Program-made: the position numbers and the translations under genes
The notes under the pieces: model-generated
Told to the model about the DNA's origin: nothing
Database searches by the model: none
Seen by the model: only the letters and a program-made list of their open reading frames with translations
Source: Coprinellus micaceus
Taxonomy: Eukaryota > Basidiomycota > Agaricomycetes > Agaricales > Psathyrellaceae
Assembly (NCBI GenBank): GCA_951394405.1
Contig: OX596337.1
Span: 124,001 to 188,000, forward strand
Direction: 5' to 3'
DNA length: 64,000 nt
Shown: positions 21,499 to 31,677 of the stretch, piece after piece
Position numbering within the stretch: position 1 is the stretch's first letter
Layout: every line of letters begins with the position of its first letter

Positions 21499-23250
21499 GT
21501 GGAGTGAGGGGTCCCCACCACAAAATAAGGAGCGCGATGTTTTGTATGTTTCCTATGCCCATATTCCAATCCGATTATGCAGCATGCCTCCGCACCCTTC
21601 TCTTCTCGTCCGCCCCTAGGCCTCGTCTTGTCTTCCAGATCTGACCTTTCTATCTTCGCCCCGCCAAGCACTCAGCGTCGTCCACTCTCAACGGGTCGAA
21701 AGGTTCCACGTTCCTATCAAGGGACAGCACTTCCACTACGATCCCAAGGGCAACGCGCCGTACTTCAAGGATTGGCTAGCTAACGGACAACCCCCTGCTG
21801 CTCACCTCCCCTAGATAGATCGAGCTATAGCGGATACCGAAATCGATGTGAAGGCACACGCATCACGTACGTATCCCTTCACCTTCCACCCCCCCACACA
21901 TCCTAACCGTCACTCACCAATCAACCGTTTCGTCCACCAGCTAGACGTTAAACCCCTCATCCAAGTGGAATCGCACGACCCCGGCCCTGCAGGTGCTTAT
22001 CGGCGGGATCGTCGGTGCGTAGCAATACTTCACCCTCCAACTAACCCGCTCTCGACTTGAATTTCTTTTCCCCTCTTCAATTTACTTCAGTTCACTTCAC
22101 TTTACTTGATTTTACCCAGAAAGAAACTCACCCCTGCGTCTGACCGATCTCGAGATCTGACCTCCTCAGCCCTTCCTTCCCACTCTTAAGCTTTCTTCTT
22201 CCTCTTCTTCCTCTTCTTTTCCCCCTTTCTCCGTCTTGCGCCCCCGGGGTATACAGCATGTGTTCGCTATGGTTCGTCGACTCCACTGGGGCATATGTAC
22301 ATGATCGAGATAATACGGGACGGCGACTATAAGGTGAGTACCGACTTATCATGATCCATGTTCCCGATCCTGACATGGCTTCTAGCTCGGCTGGCGTCGA
22401 ATTCATCGTTGTGAAGATCGTACTCTCGTATCGACTCAACCCCGCCCTCGTCGTCTCAGGCTCTCGCATCGATATGCCAAGCTCGCTGGGATTATCCACT
22501 ATATCTGCTCATCCAAAACGTGAGTACACACCTCCTCCTCTTGGAACGAGAATGATGCAATATCACGACGGTCTTCGTACGCCCATGCGCGAAAGTGCCC
22601 GCCACAGCTCAGTTTAATTTCGGGCGTCCCCATCTGATTCTTCCTCTCCTCCTTTTACCTTTTACCTTGCCTTTTCCTTCTCTCTTTCCTCTTCTCTCTT
22701 TCCTCTTTCTTCGTAACGTACCGTTGTACTCGATGCTGACACCCTCGTCTTCAGGCTTAGGCTATGTACCTCAACTGCACATCCCAAGTCAATTTCGTGT
22801 ACGAGGCTCAAGTATCATGCAGCTGGGGGTGGCTCAAGCTACTTCACCTAGTTCCCCAGCACGTGTCGCCCGTGGACGCGAAGGAGCTGGTTGACTGACT
22901 GTGGCATGGCTCAAGGCTCAAGCTGTAGGACCCATTCTTTCAACCCCTTCGTCAACCTGGTTCCGGATCTGGACAATGGGAGGTGGAGTATGGGCCCGGT
23001 GGGTATGGTGTATGGGCCCGGTGGCGAGGTGCACTATAAAGCCGGGCTATAGTCACTCCCTCTCGGCTTATAACTTTCATCTGCTACACTGGAGTAACGA
23101 CATCGTATCGGTACGACGGTTCAGACTGTAATCGACGACGGAACAGGGTTTCGTCTACACGACCTACACCCCAAACCCAATTCATAGCAACCCAGCTAAC
23201 CACGCTCGGCTCCATCCTAGCACTCCAGCTAGGTCGGACTCTCCGTGTCG
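21499..23250. other. Region with coding-like fragments, gene not resolved
   Basis: Downstream of RPL14 there are short stretches that read like exons. They include ERFHVPIKGQHFHYDPKGN near 21690, DTEIDVKAHAS near 21840 ending at GTACGT, a segment reading LDVKPLIQVESHDPGPAGAY near 21940, and RDGDYK before a GTGAGT at 22332. In-frame stops separate them and I could not assemble a full reading frame. This may be a decayed gene or one with an unusual exon structure. Confidence 0.35.
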
Positions 23251-25944
23251 ATGTCGATATACAAACACCACCTCGACCCCGACCGCCGAGGCCACCGCCG
23301 ACAACAACCGCAACTCGAGGAACCGCACTCTCCACACCGTCGCCTCGACCGACCCATACCCATACCCACACCCACCTCTGCTTCTACCTCTGCTTCTCGC
23401 TCCAACACGTCGACCTCGTCTTCCTCCGCTGTGCTTTCAAGAGCCAACGCGTCGAACCTATCGTCGTCCGCTGTGCTTTCAAGAGCCAACGCGTCGAGCC
23501 TGACCTTGTCGTCAGCTGTATTGTCGAGGACTAAAACCCTGCGCCTTGCGGAGTTGCATGGGAACGCTGTTGAGGAGCGGGGGCGTCTTTCGGGCACCTC
23601 CGGCGAAGCGAAAGTTGTCGCGAAGACTGCCACGCTCGCTAGGGGCGGGAATGCCACCAAGGAAGTGGGTGGGGTGGATGCCACAGCGACACCACGTACT
23701 CAACACGCCTCCCCTTCTACGCGTAAGGTCCCACCTCTGCCACATCGACCCAAACTCGAACTCAATCTCCCTCACGGTCGCGGGCAGACCAAGCGCAGGA
23801 GGGAACCTTCGCCTGTAGACTCTATCTCTGACCTGTCGTCCCTCTCTAGCCTCTCGGATGTAGAGGAGGGTGAGAAGGATGATGGGGATGGGGATGGGGA
23901 TGAGGGCGAGGATGGGGAGCCGGAGAGGAAGAGGGTCAAGGTGCGGCACGATATCGATGGTGTAGGGGATGGGGAAACTTCCAGTTACGGTGAAGACCAG
24001 GGTGGCCTCGAAGAGCTCGACGACGACGACAACTGCGACGGGGATTACTCCAAAGACACCTATTCTTCCTCCTCCGAGGATGACGATGCCTCTGAAGAGG
24101 GCCCAGACGAGGACTACGAAGCAACCCCCACCACCAAGGCCGAGTATAGGACGCCCATGTCGATGCGGTTGCAGCAGAGGATGGTTGTTGGTATGTCCGA
24201 GTCTGAGTCGGGGAGAGGTGGGGAGGGAGGTGGTGAGGAGGGGGAGGATACGCGGGAGAGGAACGCCGTGGTTGTAAAGGCGAACTCGAAACCCACAAGC
24301 GTCAAAGCCGGGTTGGGAAGAGGAGAGCGACGCCTTAGAGCCCGTTCAGGACTCGGGGGAGGACGAAGCACAACGACATCGATACCCCATCCGGATGTCA
24401 CCCCAAGCACCCCTTCCGCACCCCTGGCACCTCTACGAACTCGAAGCGTGCCGGTGTCGGAGTCGATACCAACCTCGACGCGGTTACAGGAACGTAGGTT
24501 CAGAGCTAACGAGGCTCCGGGTACGCTCAACGCGAGCATATTTAAGGGTACCCCGGGAGAGGGTCAGCGGAAACGCGTTCGTTGGGAACTCGATGCTGAT
24601 GCCGATGTCGGGACTGGGGCTGGTGTGGGGGTGAAGAGCAGGGGATGGGGGCGGGGACGGGGAGAAGAACGGGGAGAGGCGCCGCTTTCGATGAGGCTCC
24701 AGGCGAGGATGTTGAGGGAGCGGGAGGCAATGGGGGTGGGTGTGCCCGGGGTGGGTGGCATCGAACCCCCCGGTGAGGTGGATCTAAACAGGGGAGATGA
24801 TGCGCCTTGGGTGAGTGGAAGACGGAACGCACCAGCCGCTTCGGAGGACGTCTCAGCTACTCCGAGTATCCGAGTGGGGGAGACGGATCCAGGAGACGAT
24901 TTCACCCCACTCGTCCCGAGTGCCAGTGAAGATACCGTGGGTGGGGAGGAAGACGACGATGGGTCCACGTCCGGCTCAGAGGTTGAATCTGGAGACGAGG
25001 ACGAGGGTGACGACGATGAAAGTGACGCTGACGCCGAGTACGCATCTCGTGCACCCGTGGACGCGGGACGGGCGTGGTTAAGTGGTGTGAGGGAGACGAG
25101 GGCGACGGGGAGGGCGTTGAAAGAGATTTTAGGGGGTGGTGCTGAGGGCAAAGCTGTGGTGGAAGAGTATCAAGGAGATGAGGTGGAGGTGGAGGGTTGT
25201 TCTGGTGCTGGGGGAGCAGCGAGGGTCTCGAGTGCGGATACTCGTTCCCGATCTCCCGACGTGCACTCGTCGTCCCGTTCACCCTGTGAGCCAGGCGATG
25301 ACGAAGTAGGCCCTCCGACTCCCCCTCCACACGACACCCAACTCCTCGCCGATGACGTCCGAGTCGACGTTCTGCCTTTGGAAGGCGTTCAAGATCCAGC
25401 TGTGGACACTGGTTCGGCATCGAGTGCGGTCCTCGTAGTAGAGGCGACTCAGCAAGATGCTCGGGTTGAAGTTGAAGAACTTATCGCTCAGATCCCAGAG
25501 TATAACGCGTTCCATAACAGACGAAGCTCGGTGAGGCTTGCTGGGATCACCTCTCAGCGCGGCGGTCTGCCTCACCCCGTCGCTAGGCCTGCACCGAGAG
25601 CTCGGACGTCCGGACCCTCTACTGGCGCGACCAAGCGGAAGGTGAGGGGCCGGACGAGGGCTTCGAAGAAAGGGCGGGGTACTGAGAGCCGGGCTGTCTC
25701 CAATACGGCTGAGGGAGGGCCATCGAAAGCACGTCTGAAATTCCGAATGGTGAAAGAGCCTGAAGAGGTTCGGAGGGCGAGGCTGGCGTACCCTCCTCCC
25801 CAGGCTCAAGCCGCATTATCCCGGACTCGGAAGCTTGAGGTGGATTATAACGAGAAGGACCCGGTGGAGTGGGAGGGTTCGTTGGGGAGAAGGGTGGCGG
25901 TTCGGATGTGGGAGATGGGTGTTCGGGTGCAGAGGTGGGAGTAG
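23251..25944 (+). CDS. Large acidic, disordered protein of unknown function (897 aa, single exon)
   Basis: One uninterrupted frame of 898 codons from ATG at 23251 (the codon two before it is GTG). It is rich in Ser, Asp, Glu, Arg and Gly, with long acidic runs (about residues 190-290 and 555-600) and basic clusters, the last being KRKVRGRTRASKKGRG near residue 795, which could be a nuclear localisation signal. There is a tandem SSAVLSRANAS repeat at about 55-90. A short motif S-x-R-L-Q-x-R recurs in four places (about residues 302, 408, 478 and a weaker SVRLAG near 756). The C terminus, about 60 residues, is less biased (RMVKEPEEVRRARLAYPPP, then LEVDYNEKDPVEWEGSLGRR). No catalytic domain was recognised. 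A nuclear scaffold or chromatin protein is a guess from composition only. Confidence 0.75.
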   Translation: MSIYKHHLDPDRRGHRRQQPQLEEPHSPHRRLDRPIPIPTPTSASTSASRSNTSTSSSSAVLSRANASNLSSSAVLSRANASSLTLSSAVLSRTKTLRLAELHGNAVEERGRLSGTSGEAKVVAKTATLARGGNATKEVGGVDATATPRTQHASPSTRKVPPLPHRPKLELNLPHGRGQTKRRREPSPVDSISDLSSLSSLSDVEEGEKDDGDGDGDEGEDGEPERKRVKVRHDIDGVGDGETSSYGEDQGGLEELDDDDNCDGDYSKDTYSSSSEDDDASEEGPDEDYEATPTTKAEYRTPMSMRLQQRMVVGMSESESGRGGEGGGEEGEDTRERNAVVVKANSKPTSVKAGLGRGERRLRARSGLGGGRSTTTSIPHPDVTPSTPSAPLAPLRTRSVPVSESIPTSTRLQERRFRANEAPGTLNASIFKGTPGEGQRKRVRWELDADADVGTGAGVGVKSRGWGRGRGEERGEAPLSMRLQARMLREREAMGVGVPGVGGIEPPGEVDLNRGDDAPWVSGRRNAPAASEDVSATPSIRVGETDPGDDFTPLVPSASEDTVGGEEDDDGSTSGSEVESGDEDEGDDDESDADAEYASRAPVDAGRAWLSGVRETRATGRALKEILGGGAEGKAVVEEYQGDEVEVEGCSGAGGAARVSSADTRSRSPDVHSSSRSPCEPGDDEVGPPTPPPHDTQLLADDVRVDVLPLEGVQDPAVDTGSASSAVLVVEATQQDARVEVEELIAQIPEYNAFHNRRSSVRLAGITSQRGGLPHPVARPAPRARTSGPSTGATKRKVRGRTRASKKGRGTESRAVSNTAEGGPSKARLKFRMVKEPEEVRRARLAYPPPQAQAALSRTRKLEVDYNEKDPVEWEGSLGRRVAVRMWEMGVRVQRWE

Positions 25945-26587
25945 AGAGGGGGGGATGTAGATACGCGGGTGTGTAGATACGAGGTATAGTAGGAGTATTG
26001 AACCATGGATCTTCAGTGAAATCGGACTGGGGGGGTAAAGCCGGTGTTCGATTGGAATGGTGAACGCGGGGAAATCAGAAAGATCTTTATATATTTTGGC
26101 ACATCCCAGCTTTTCGTGCGGTATGGCCGGGTCACAAGCCAAGTCTATCGGACTCCGCAAACATGGCGGCCCATGCAGTAAACTCGGGGTGAATATCAAT
26201 ATCAATTTGAAGCTACTGTACAAACTTCCTCTCGGGGCGTCTAAAGTAGCTATGGCTGAACGATTCAGCGATCCACCACATACATACACAACGGGAGAAT
26301 AAATGCCCTTCTTGGGGTGCACATATCGGCCAGACGTACGCCGTATAACGAGAATCCAGAACGTTTGTGTGCAGCAACGTTTCAGGGATTTACGGCTTAC
26401 ATACAGAGGCACTATTGTGAACCTGCTGGGTAGAGTCAGGCGAGGCTGAGAGCCGATCCCACCCCTGGCAGTTCACGCTTCTAGCGGGCTTTCGTCACCG
26501 CGTCTGGATCGTCTGGACCTCTGGGCGCGCGGTGTATGAATAGGGCTTTGATAGGGCTGGTGCTTCGAATGACTCTCGTGGTATTCG
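25945..26587. other. Intergenic
   Basis: 3' flank of the 897-residue gene. A 198-codon minus-strand open frame (25816-26412) overlaps that gene's end and has no domain; not supported. Confidence 0.45.
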
Positions 26588-26868
26588 AGTGGCATTGAGA
26601 TCACCACGAGGTGACCTCATTATCCCTGTTTAACCGCCCGGGAAGGTCTTGCATTCCCATAATCTCTCAGGGACGCGGTTGTGAAACCTTGTTCTAATAT
26701 CACCGTTGCCACCCTGGTGGCAAAATCACTATAGGCGTTAGGCATCGGTCGGAAGTGGCCATTGCGACCCTGTTCACTTACCGGTGAGTTGAGCCCGGAG
26801 CGGTACCCTCGAGGTAGCGCTGGTCGGGCTCGACGGACACGGTGGGTCTAGGGAGAGGTATATAAAGC

Positions 26869-26877
26869 GTCAGGACA
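26869..26877 (+). promoter_or_regulatory. TATA box of the 26.9 kb secreted-protein gene
   Basis: TATATAAAG, 71 bp upstream of the start codon; same nonamer as in the paralogous locus on the other strand at 3880-3888. Confidence 0.6.
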
Positions 26878-26939
26878 GGGTTCTTCCAAGCATCTCTCAG
26901 TTCACCTACTCGAGTCACTCTACCACCTCCAACACCAAG

Positions 26940-27435
26940 ATGATCTTCAAGCTCACTACTATCGTCCTCGCCGCTGCTGCCCTCGTCGCCGCGTCTCCCA
27001 TTGAGAGGCGCGGGACGGCGGCCTGCACCTACGTCGTGACTCCCTCTGGCGTCCCAGACACCTCCTCCACCCCCCTCTTCTCCGAGTGGAACTATCGTAT
27101 GTCTCTCGACTTGCCCCCAGGTGAACTGGTTGACCGACCTCTGCTGTAGTCATTGGCAGGAACTTCGCCGAAAACTTCCCTAACACGCTCATCGACGTGG
27201 GTTCCCTCCAGTATACCGTTGCGATTGCATACCTGATGATGTACTCGACATATAGGGAACGAGCAGCACCGTGACTGGCCCTGATGCCACTGGAGCGTAC
27301 ACCGTCGTCAAGTCCGTCGGGACTGCCGCGATTACCGATGATGAAGCCGTCGCCATTGTCAAGGAATGGACTGGGCACACCTTCGACGGTCCTTGGACTG
27401 GTGTGAAGTGGCACATCGACAGCGTTACCTGCTAA
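26940..27435 (+). CDS. Small secreted protein, paralog of the 3.3 kb gene (127 aa)
   Basis: Exons 26940-27096, 27150-27196 and 27256-27435; introns 53 and 59 nt. The signal peptide is MIFKLTTIVLAAAALVAASP, followed by IERRG, a possible Kex2-type cleavage site. Mature motifs are ACTYVVTPSGVPDTSSTPLF, EWNYLIGRNFAENFPNTLID, TVVKSVGTAAITDDEAVAIV and GPWTGVKWHIDSVTC. It differs from the minus-strand paralog at scattered residues and by a one-residue deletion after GPDA. Both copies keep all splice sites, so both are probably functional. The family is unknown to me; a secreted or cell-surface role is inferred only from the signal peptide. Confidence 0.87.
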
Positions 27436-28145
27436 GCCAGATAGAGGGGACTCCAGGATTTGGGCAGCAGGAATCTGGGATTGTTTGAGATTGGGGGAAG
27501 CGTGTGCTGATTGCCTGTTATGTAGGGATGCTGCCTTTTAGTTCTGAGTGGCGAGTGGACGCAATGGGATCGTGTGTTGTTGAAATTGACTGCGATGTCG
27601 AATTTTGAGATGGCCACGGCGGGCGCTTAATGCGTCTTAAGCCGATCAGATAAGATTGGCGCCAGGGTTTGGTCTTATTTACCTCGGGATGGCTCAACCA
27701 TGGCCCTATCATGAAACGCGTAATGCCCCTTAACGGCCACGGCACCCCCTGTTAGCGATTGCACATACAAATGGCGCGATAGAACACACCTGCTGACCCC
27801 AAAGCTCTCTCCTTCACGGAACATTCCCTCGTACAACTGAGATTGGCCAGGCCTTAATTACCAGCAGCTTGTGTCCTTGGCACGGCGATCGGAGCTGTCC
27901 GGTCTTGAGATAAGGGATAAACGAGAACTGAAGCTCGGAAAACTCGATCCGCTCATATATAGGATATAGATAACAAACCACTAGAGTAACGGTCAGGACG
28001 ACAAAACAAAATATCTGAAAGCATCAGTAGGCCGAACAGATCAAGCGAAACGAACTTCTAAGCCAACTGGGCTCGCATCTACATAGGCTCCACGTCTCTA
28101 TGACTTCGGGTCAGTTGACCCATACCCAGACTCAGATGGGGCCTC
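27436..28145. other. Intergenic between convergent genes
   Basis: No gene recognised. It carries a GGCGGGCGCTTAATGCG word at 27620, one of the recurring GGGCGCTTA motifs. Confidence 0.45.
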
Positions 28146-29098
28146 CTATTTCTGGACAGCAGAAAGCGCGCAAGCTAGGTCATCCACCTCCCATACACCA
28201 AGAGCCTGGTTCCGTGCCTATATATAAAGAGCGAGCCCGCATTAGCTCTTTGGTGCCGGCGGAACGGGAACACCAAACTCGAGTACGCACCGATCTCTCA
28301 CACATCGTTGGGGTGGGGAAATGGAATCCTTTGAGGTCGGCTGGAGTCGTAGCGCACATGATCTGCCAATTGTCGCCATCCTGCATATTTTTGAGGTGGG
28401 CTTCGAAGCGCTGTGAAGAGAGAGTTGGGTTGGCGACAGGGCAAGAGAATAGAAGAGGGTGGGCGTACCCGTGTCATAGCCGATTCTCCCTGATCGTCGC
28501 ACCCTTTGTCGACGAAGTGTCCCCACTTAGTCAAGCAGGCCGGCTCCTCGAAGTCAACGACCCAGTGTCCCCAAACGCCTCCTGCCATACCCTGTCAGAT
28601 ATGCCACTGGGTTAGCTCGAGCCACGAAAGTCAGGTGGAGCATTAAATTCGTACCAAATCTCGGCAGAAATGAGGTAAGATCGCGACACCATGAATGTCG
28701 GCTGGTGTCTCGCGGCAGGCCTTCACGGCAGGGACGTCCAACGGTGCATTGACCAACCGCGCGGTATACTGCCTCGTGGCGAAGCGCAGGCAATGCTCTG
28801 CACCTTTCAGGTTCTCCCAACTCGCCTGCTGGGTGTCGGGTTCCGACTCGGAAGGCGATTGGGATTCCTCTGCGTGGAACGAGATGGGTGTCAAGTGAGG
28901 AGCCGCGTGCAGGGAGTCATTGGAAGTCAATGCCAGATGTCTTGGCAGTGGCATGCACATCACGACAACGGTCAGAATGAGCGCGACTGCGGCGATGATT
29001 GCGGTTCCGACCGAGAGGAAACGCCTGTCTGGTGCGCTTGAAGGTGCTGGCCCGGGGGTTCCTCGCTCCTCACAGCAAGCGCACGGCGGAGTTGCCAT
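28146..29098 (-). CDS. Single-pass membrane protein with cysteine-rich extracellular-type domain (252 aa)
   Basis: Minus-strand exons 28655-29098, 28469-28591, 28291-28410 and 28146-28217; introns 63, 58 and 73 nt, all phase 0. The start MATPPCACCEERG was chosen because upstream in-frame sequence is not protein-like; an earlier ATG at 29179 is possible. A single hydrophobic span (residues about 27-50, FLSVGTAIIAAVALILTVVV) follows a short N-terminal tail, as in a type II membrane protein. The C-terminal domain contains GAEHCLRFATRQYTARLVNA, VPAVKACRETPADIHG, GHWVVDFEEPACLTKWGHF, WQIMCATTPADLKGFHF and CERSARNQALGVWEVDDLAC. The conserved cysteine and tryptophan spacing resembles an uncharacterised protein family common in mushroom genomes, as I remember it. 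The molecular role is unknown. Confidence 0.82.
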
Positions 29099-30466
29099 AC
29101 CCTTAGACTTTGAGGTCAGATGCAAAGAGCTATTGAACAGTTGAGAGACCGCTCGGGTACGCGATACAACGTTACGCACCAGCTACACGGAACTCTTTCG
29201 AAAGCCCCTATCTCCTTCGTAGCCGTTTCGCTATGATCCATCACTACCAACGACACTATTCCACAACCTCGTCAATCGCTTATCCATTCCACACACAGAG
29301 ACGTACTCACAGCGGAGGTGGCTCACTGGTATACGAATGCAGTACAAGGAGGAAGAAAGATTGGGCAGGCGTAGCAGGTAGTCATCGGCCCACCCAATCC
29401 ATTAAGAAGGGACCAAGGTTTGATATTACACCAAGAAGCGGGCCGAACCAAATCCATCCAGCCTTCGTGCTGCCTGCCTTTCCTGACGCAAGCGAAGTTC
29501 CTCGCTACCTGAGCGCGGTCACTGGGCATACGTACATCCAGCCCCTCCTCATTTGGAAGGATTCTGGAAGGTTGATAGAGCTATGTTTGCTGTGCCTTCG
29601 ATTTCGATTTCATTTCCCAGCACGGGGAAACGCGGTTACTCGATTGGAGTCGTGTTGGCGATAGTGCCAGTTGACCTCACTGGAAGGAGAAATGAGAAGA
29701 GGCCTGTTGTGCGGCCAGATAGGAGTGGAATGAAGATGTAGCGAGCAAGGTAAGTGGTTTGGGAATGAAGATGGAGGCAGGAGACAAGGCACGTCGCCAT
29801 TTCGGGATCATTTGGGCAATCACCAGGCAGCCAGCTGGCATTCGGCGATAAAACGATCTCAATCTTATCTTATCAAACCCAGGAGAAATTAGCGCCCAGC
29901 AGGTTCAAAAAATACGGGTTTCATACCATGCTCCGGGAGCGGTACATATATGGCAGGGGAGGACAAAGCCATTCTAAAGAGAGTCCGCCTCGTGGCAACG
30001 CCCGTAGTCACAAAGCCCAATGTGGCTTTGATCGCACAACGAATTCTACTATTCACCACGCGGCTCCGCGCTTTGTTCGCTACATAGACACTGTTACATG
30101 ACGACGAAAGAACGGACACGATCCAGCACGGCCATCGCGGCTCCGTTCAGATGATTTGGCTTTGACTCTCCACTCTTGGGTACGCAGTGGTGTGGCGTAT
30201 TTTTATTGCGGATTCAATACCAACACTCAATGTTCTCTTTCACCACATTGTCCCCAGGCTCTGCCTTTGTGTCACAACTGCGCCCCGGACTCGGATTTGA
30301 TTAAAGCACATATTTCCGAAAGGCCTATTGAACGTGTAGAGATGGCTTTGGTAATTCTACAACTTATATCTAAGGCCACTCACAAGCCCATTGCTCTCAC
30401 TATTCACCCACATCGCCCTCCGCCGCTCATCAACGAATAACTCCGTACATAGTACCACCATAAGTC
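29099..30466. other. Intergenic between divergent genes
   Basis: About 1.4 kb with only short, unconvincing open frames on both strands. It contains the promoters of the two flanking, divergently transcribed genes. No repeat was noted except an AGCGCCC word near 29892. Confidence 0.45.
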
Positions 30467-31136
30467 ATGTCAGCACTCTTTCAGGCCTTCCCCGAGGATG
30501 TTGACCAGATCTGGCGCCGTCTCCAAGAGTCATTCGAAGACGTTGAAGAACTAGGGGGCCATCACAGCCTTTTGATTCCAGGCGAGAGTATCTGCCTCAT
30601 CCCTCGGGGCGAAGCCATCTCCACCGATAACGCGAGCGTTCAACTGGCGCAGTTCGCCACAATCCTGGAGAACGCTTTGCAGGAGAAGTCGATAACGGAG
30701 GCCACTCGGAACGCAATGAGGGTAGCCGAGGGACTGTTGGAATCCGGTGATAGGCGCGCGTTTCCGCCAGACGTTGGCGATATTGTCCAAGTGAAGATGA
30801 CGATACGCGGTGCGAGGTACTCGCTCGATGGATACCATGTCGTCCCAAGTGACTTGAGCGTTGGGATTCTTGTTTGTGGGATAGCGAAGGGCTATAAGAA
30901 TCTCTTGCAGGTACGCTACCATACACCCCGGGCTTAGGGCTAGTCTCACACATTGGTGGCAGAGCGCAAAACAGAAAAGGGTGATGAGATCACTTCAGCT
31001 GGAAGTGGACGACACGTTTGCTCATGCGGTCCTTTACCAAGTAGTCCGCACAGACATGACCAAGGATGCGATGCAGGTCTGGGAAGCTCAGATAGCGTAT
31101 GATCCCAATATCGACGGAGTTATACCCTTGGATTAG
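30467..31136 (+). CDS. Unknown protein, paralog of the 41 kb gene (205 aa)
   Basis: Exons 30467-30910 and 30963-31136 with a 52-nt intron. The acceptor at 30962 was preferred over a later AG because the resulting SAKQKR aligns with DAKQDKR of the paralog. Motifs shared by both are PEDVDQIW, PGESICLIPRG, ISTDNASVQLAQFA, AEGLLESG-RRAFP, GDIVQVK, VVPSDLSVGILVCGIAKGYK, NLLQ, VLYQVVRTDM and DAMQVWEAQIA. No signal peptide or membrane span is present. I do not recognise the family; the even conservation along the length suggests a single folded domain under selection. The gene is in opposite orientation to its paralog, about 10 kb apart. Confidence 0.8.
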
Positions 31137-31677
31137 ATAACGGTGGCTCGTAGGGGCTAGGTAGGTTCGCGTGCCTGTCCAACCTGCATCTGTCACTGTT
31201 CGTTTGTTACAAATACTACTACTTAATGCTATCACTCTGGATTACTACTTTTTATCATGTTCTACTATGACCGAAGGTTTATTCTCCGATGGCATGGTTT
31301 CGTTAGGCATGTCGGCCGTACCCTCTCCGATCGTTTGTGTTCATGCCCCGTGTTGCAACTGGTACCATTGCCCGAGGCGAAATATGGGACCTGGAATCAC
31401 TAAACCTCCATCGACTGACAAACGCCTTAATTCAGTCCCCTTCTCCAGGTCGTCTCCCTATTCTTGCCTCTGAAGGGATTTTCAGGGGCATCAGGGACGG
31501 GCGCCTAATGCTCAGGGGTCCCACGTGCGCTCGACGTCATATACACGTGATCTTGAGAACGCTACGTGTTCGACTCCGGATTTGGTGACCGTCTGGCTCA
31601 AGGCAAATTCAACCACCACCCCACCGCGACCTACCACCGTCTCTTGACCTCGTTCCCCGAAACCTCAGCACCCAAGG
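31137..31677. other. Intergenic
   Basis: Short 3' and 5' flanks. No gene. Contains GACGGGCGCCTAATGC at 31497, a diverged form of the recurring GGGCGCTTA word. Confidence 0.45.

Larger units (their letters stand above)
26588..27435 (+). repeat. Inverted segmental duplication, copy 2 (partner 3300-4226)
   Basis: Promoter-flank and gene sequence match the reverse complement of 3300-4226 in the same order. Matching blocks are ATCACCACGAGG at 26602, CATAATCTC..AGGGACG near 26660, AAACCTTGTTCTAA..TATCACCGTTGCCACCC near 26682, GTAGCGCTGGTCGGGCTC near 26815, the TATATAAAG box and the three exons. Confidence 0.8.

Noticed and set aside
25816..26412. 198-codon minus-strand open frame
   Set aside because: Antisense to the end of the 897-residue gene and lacking any domain.
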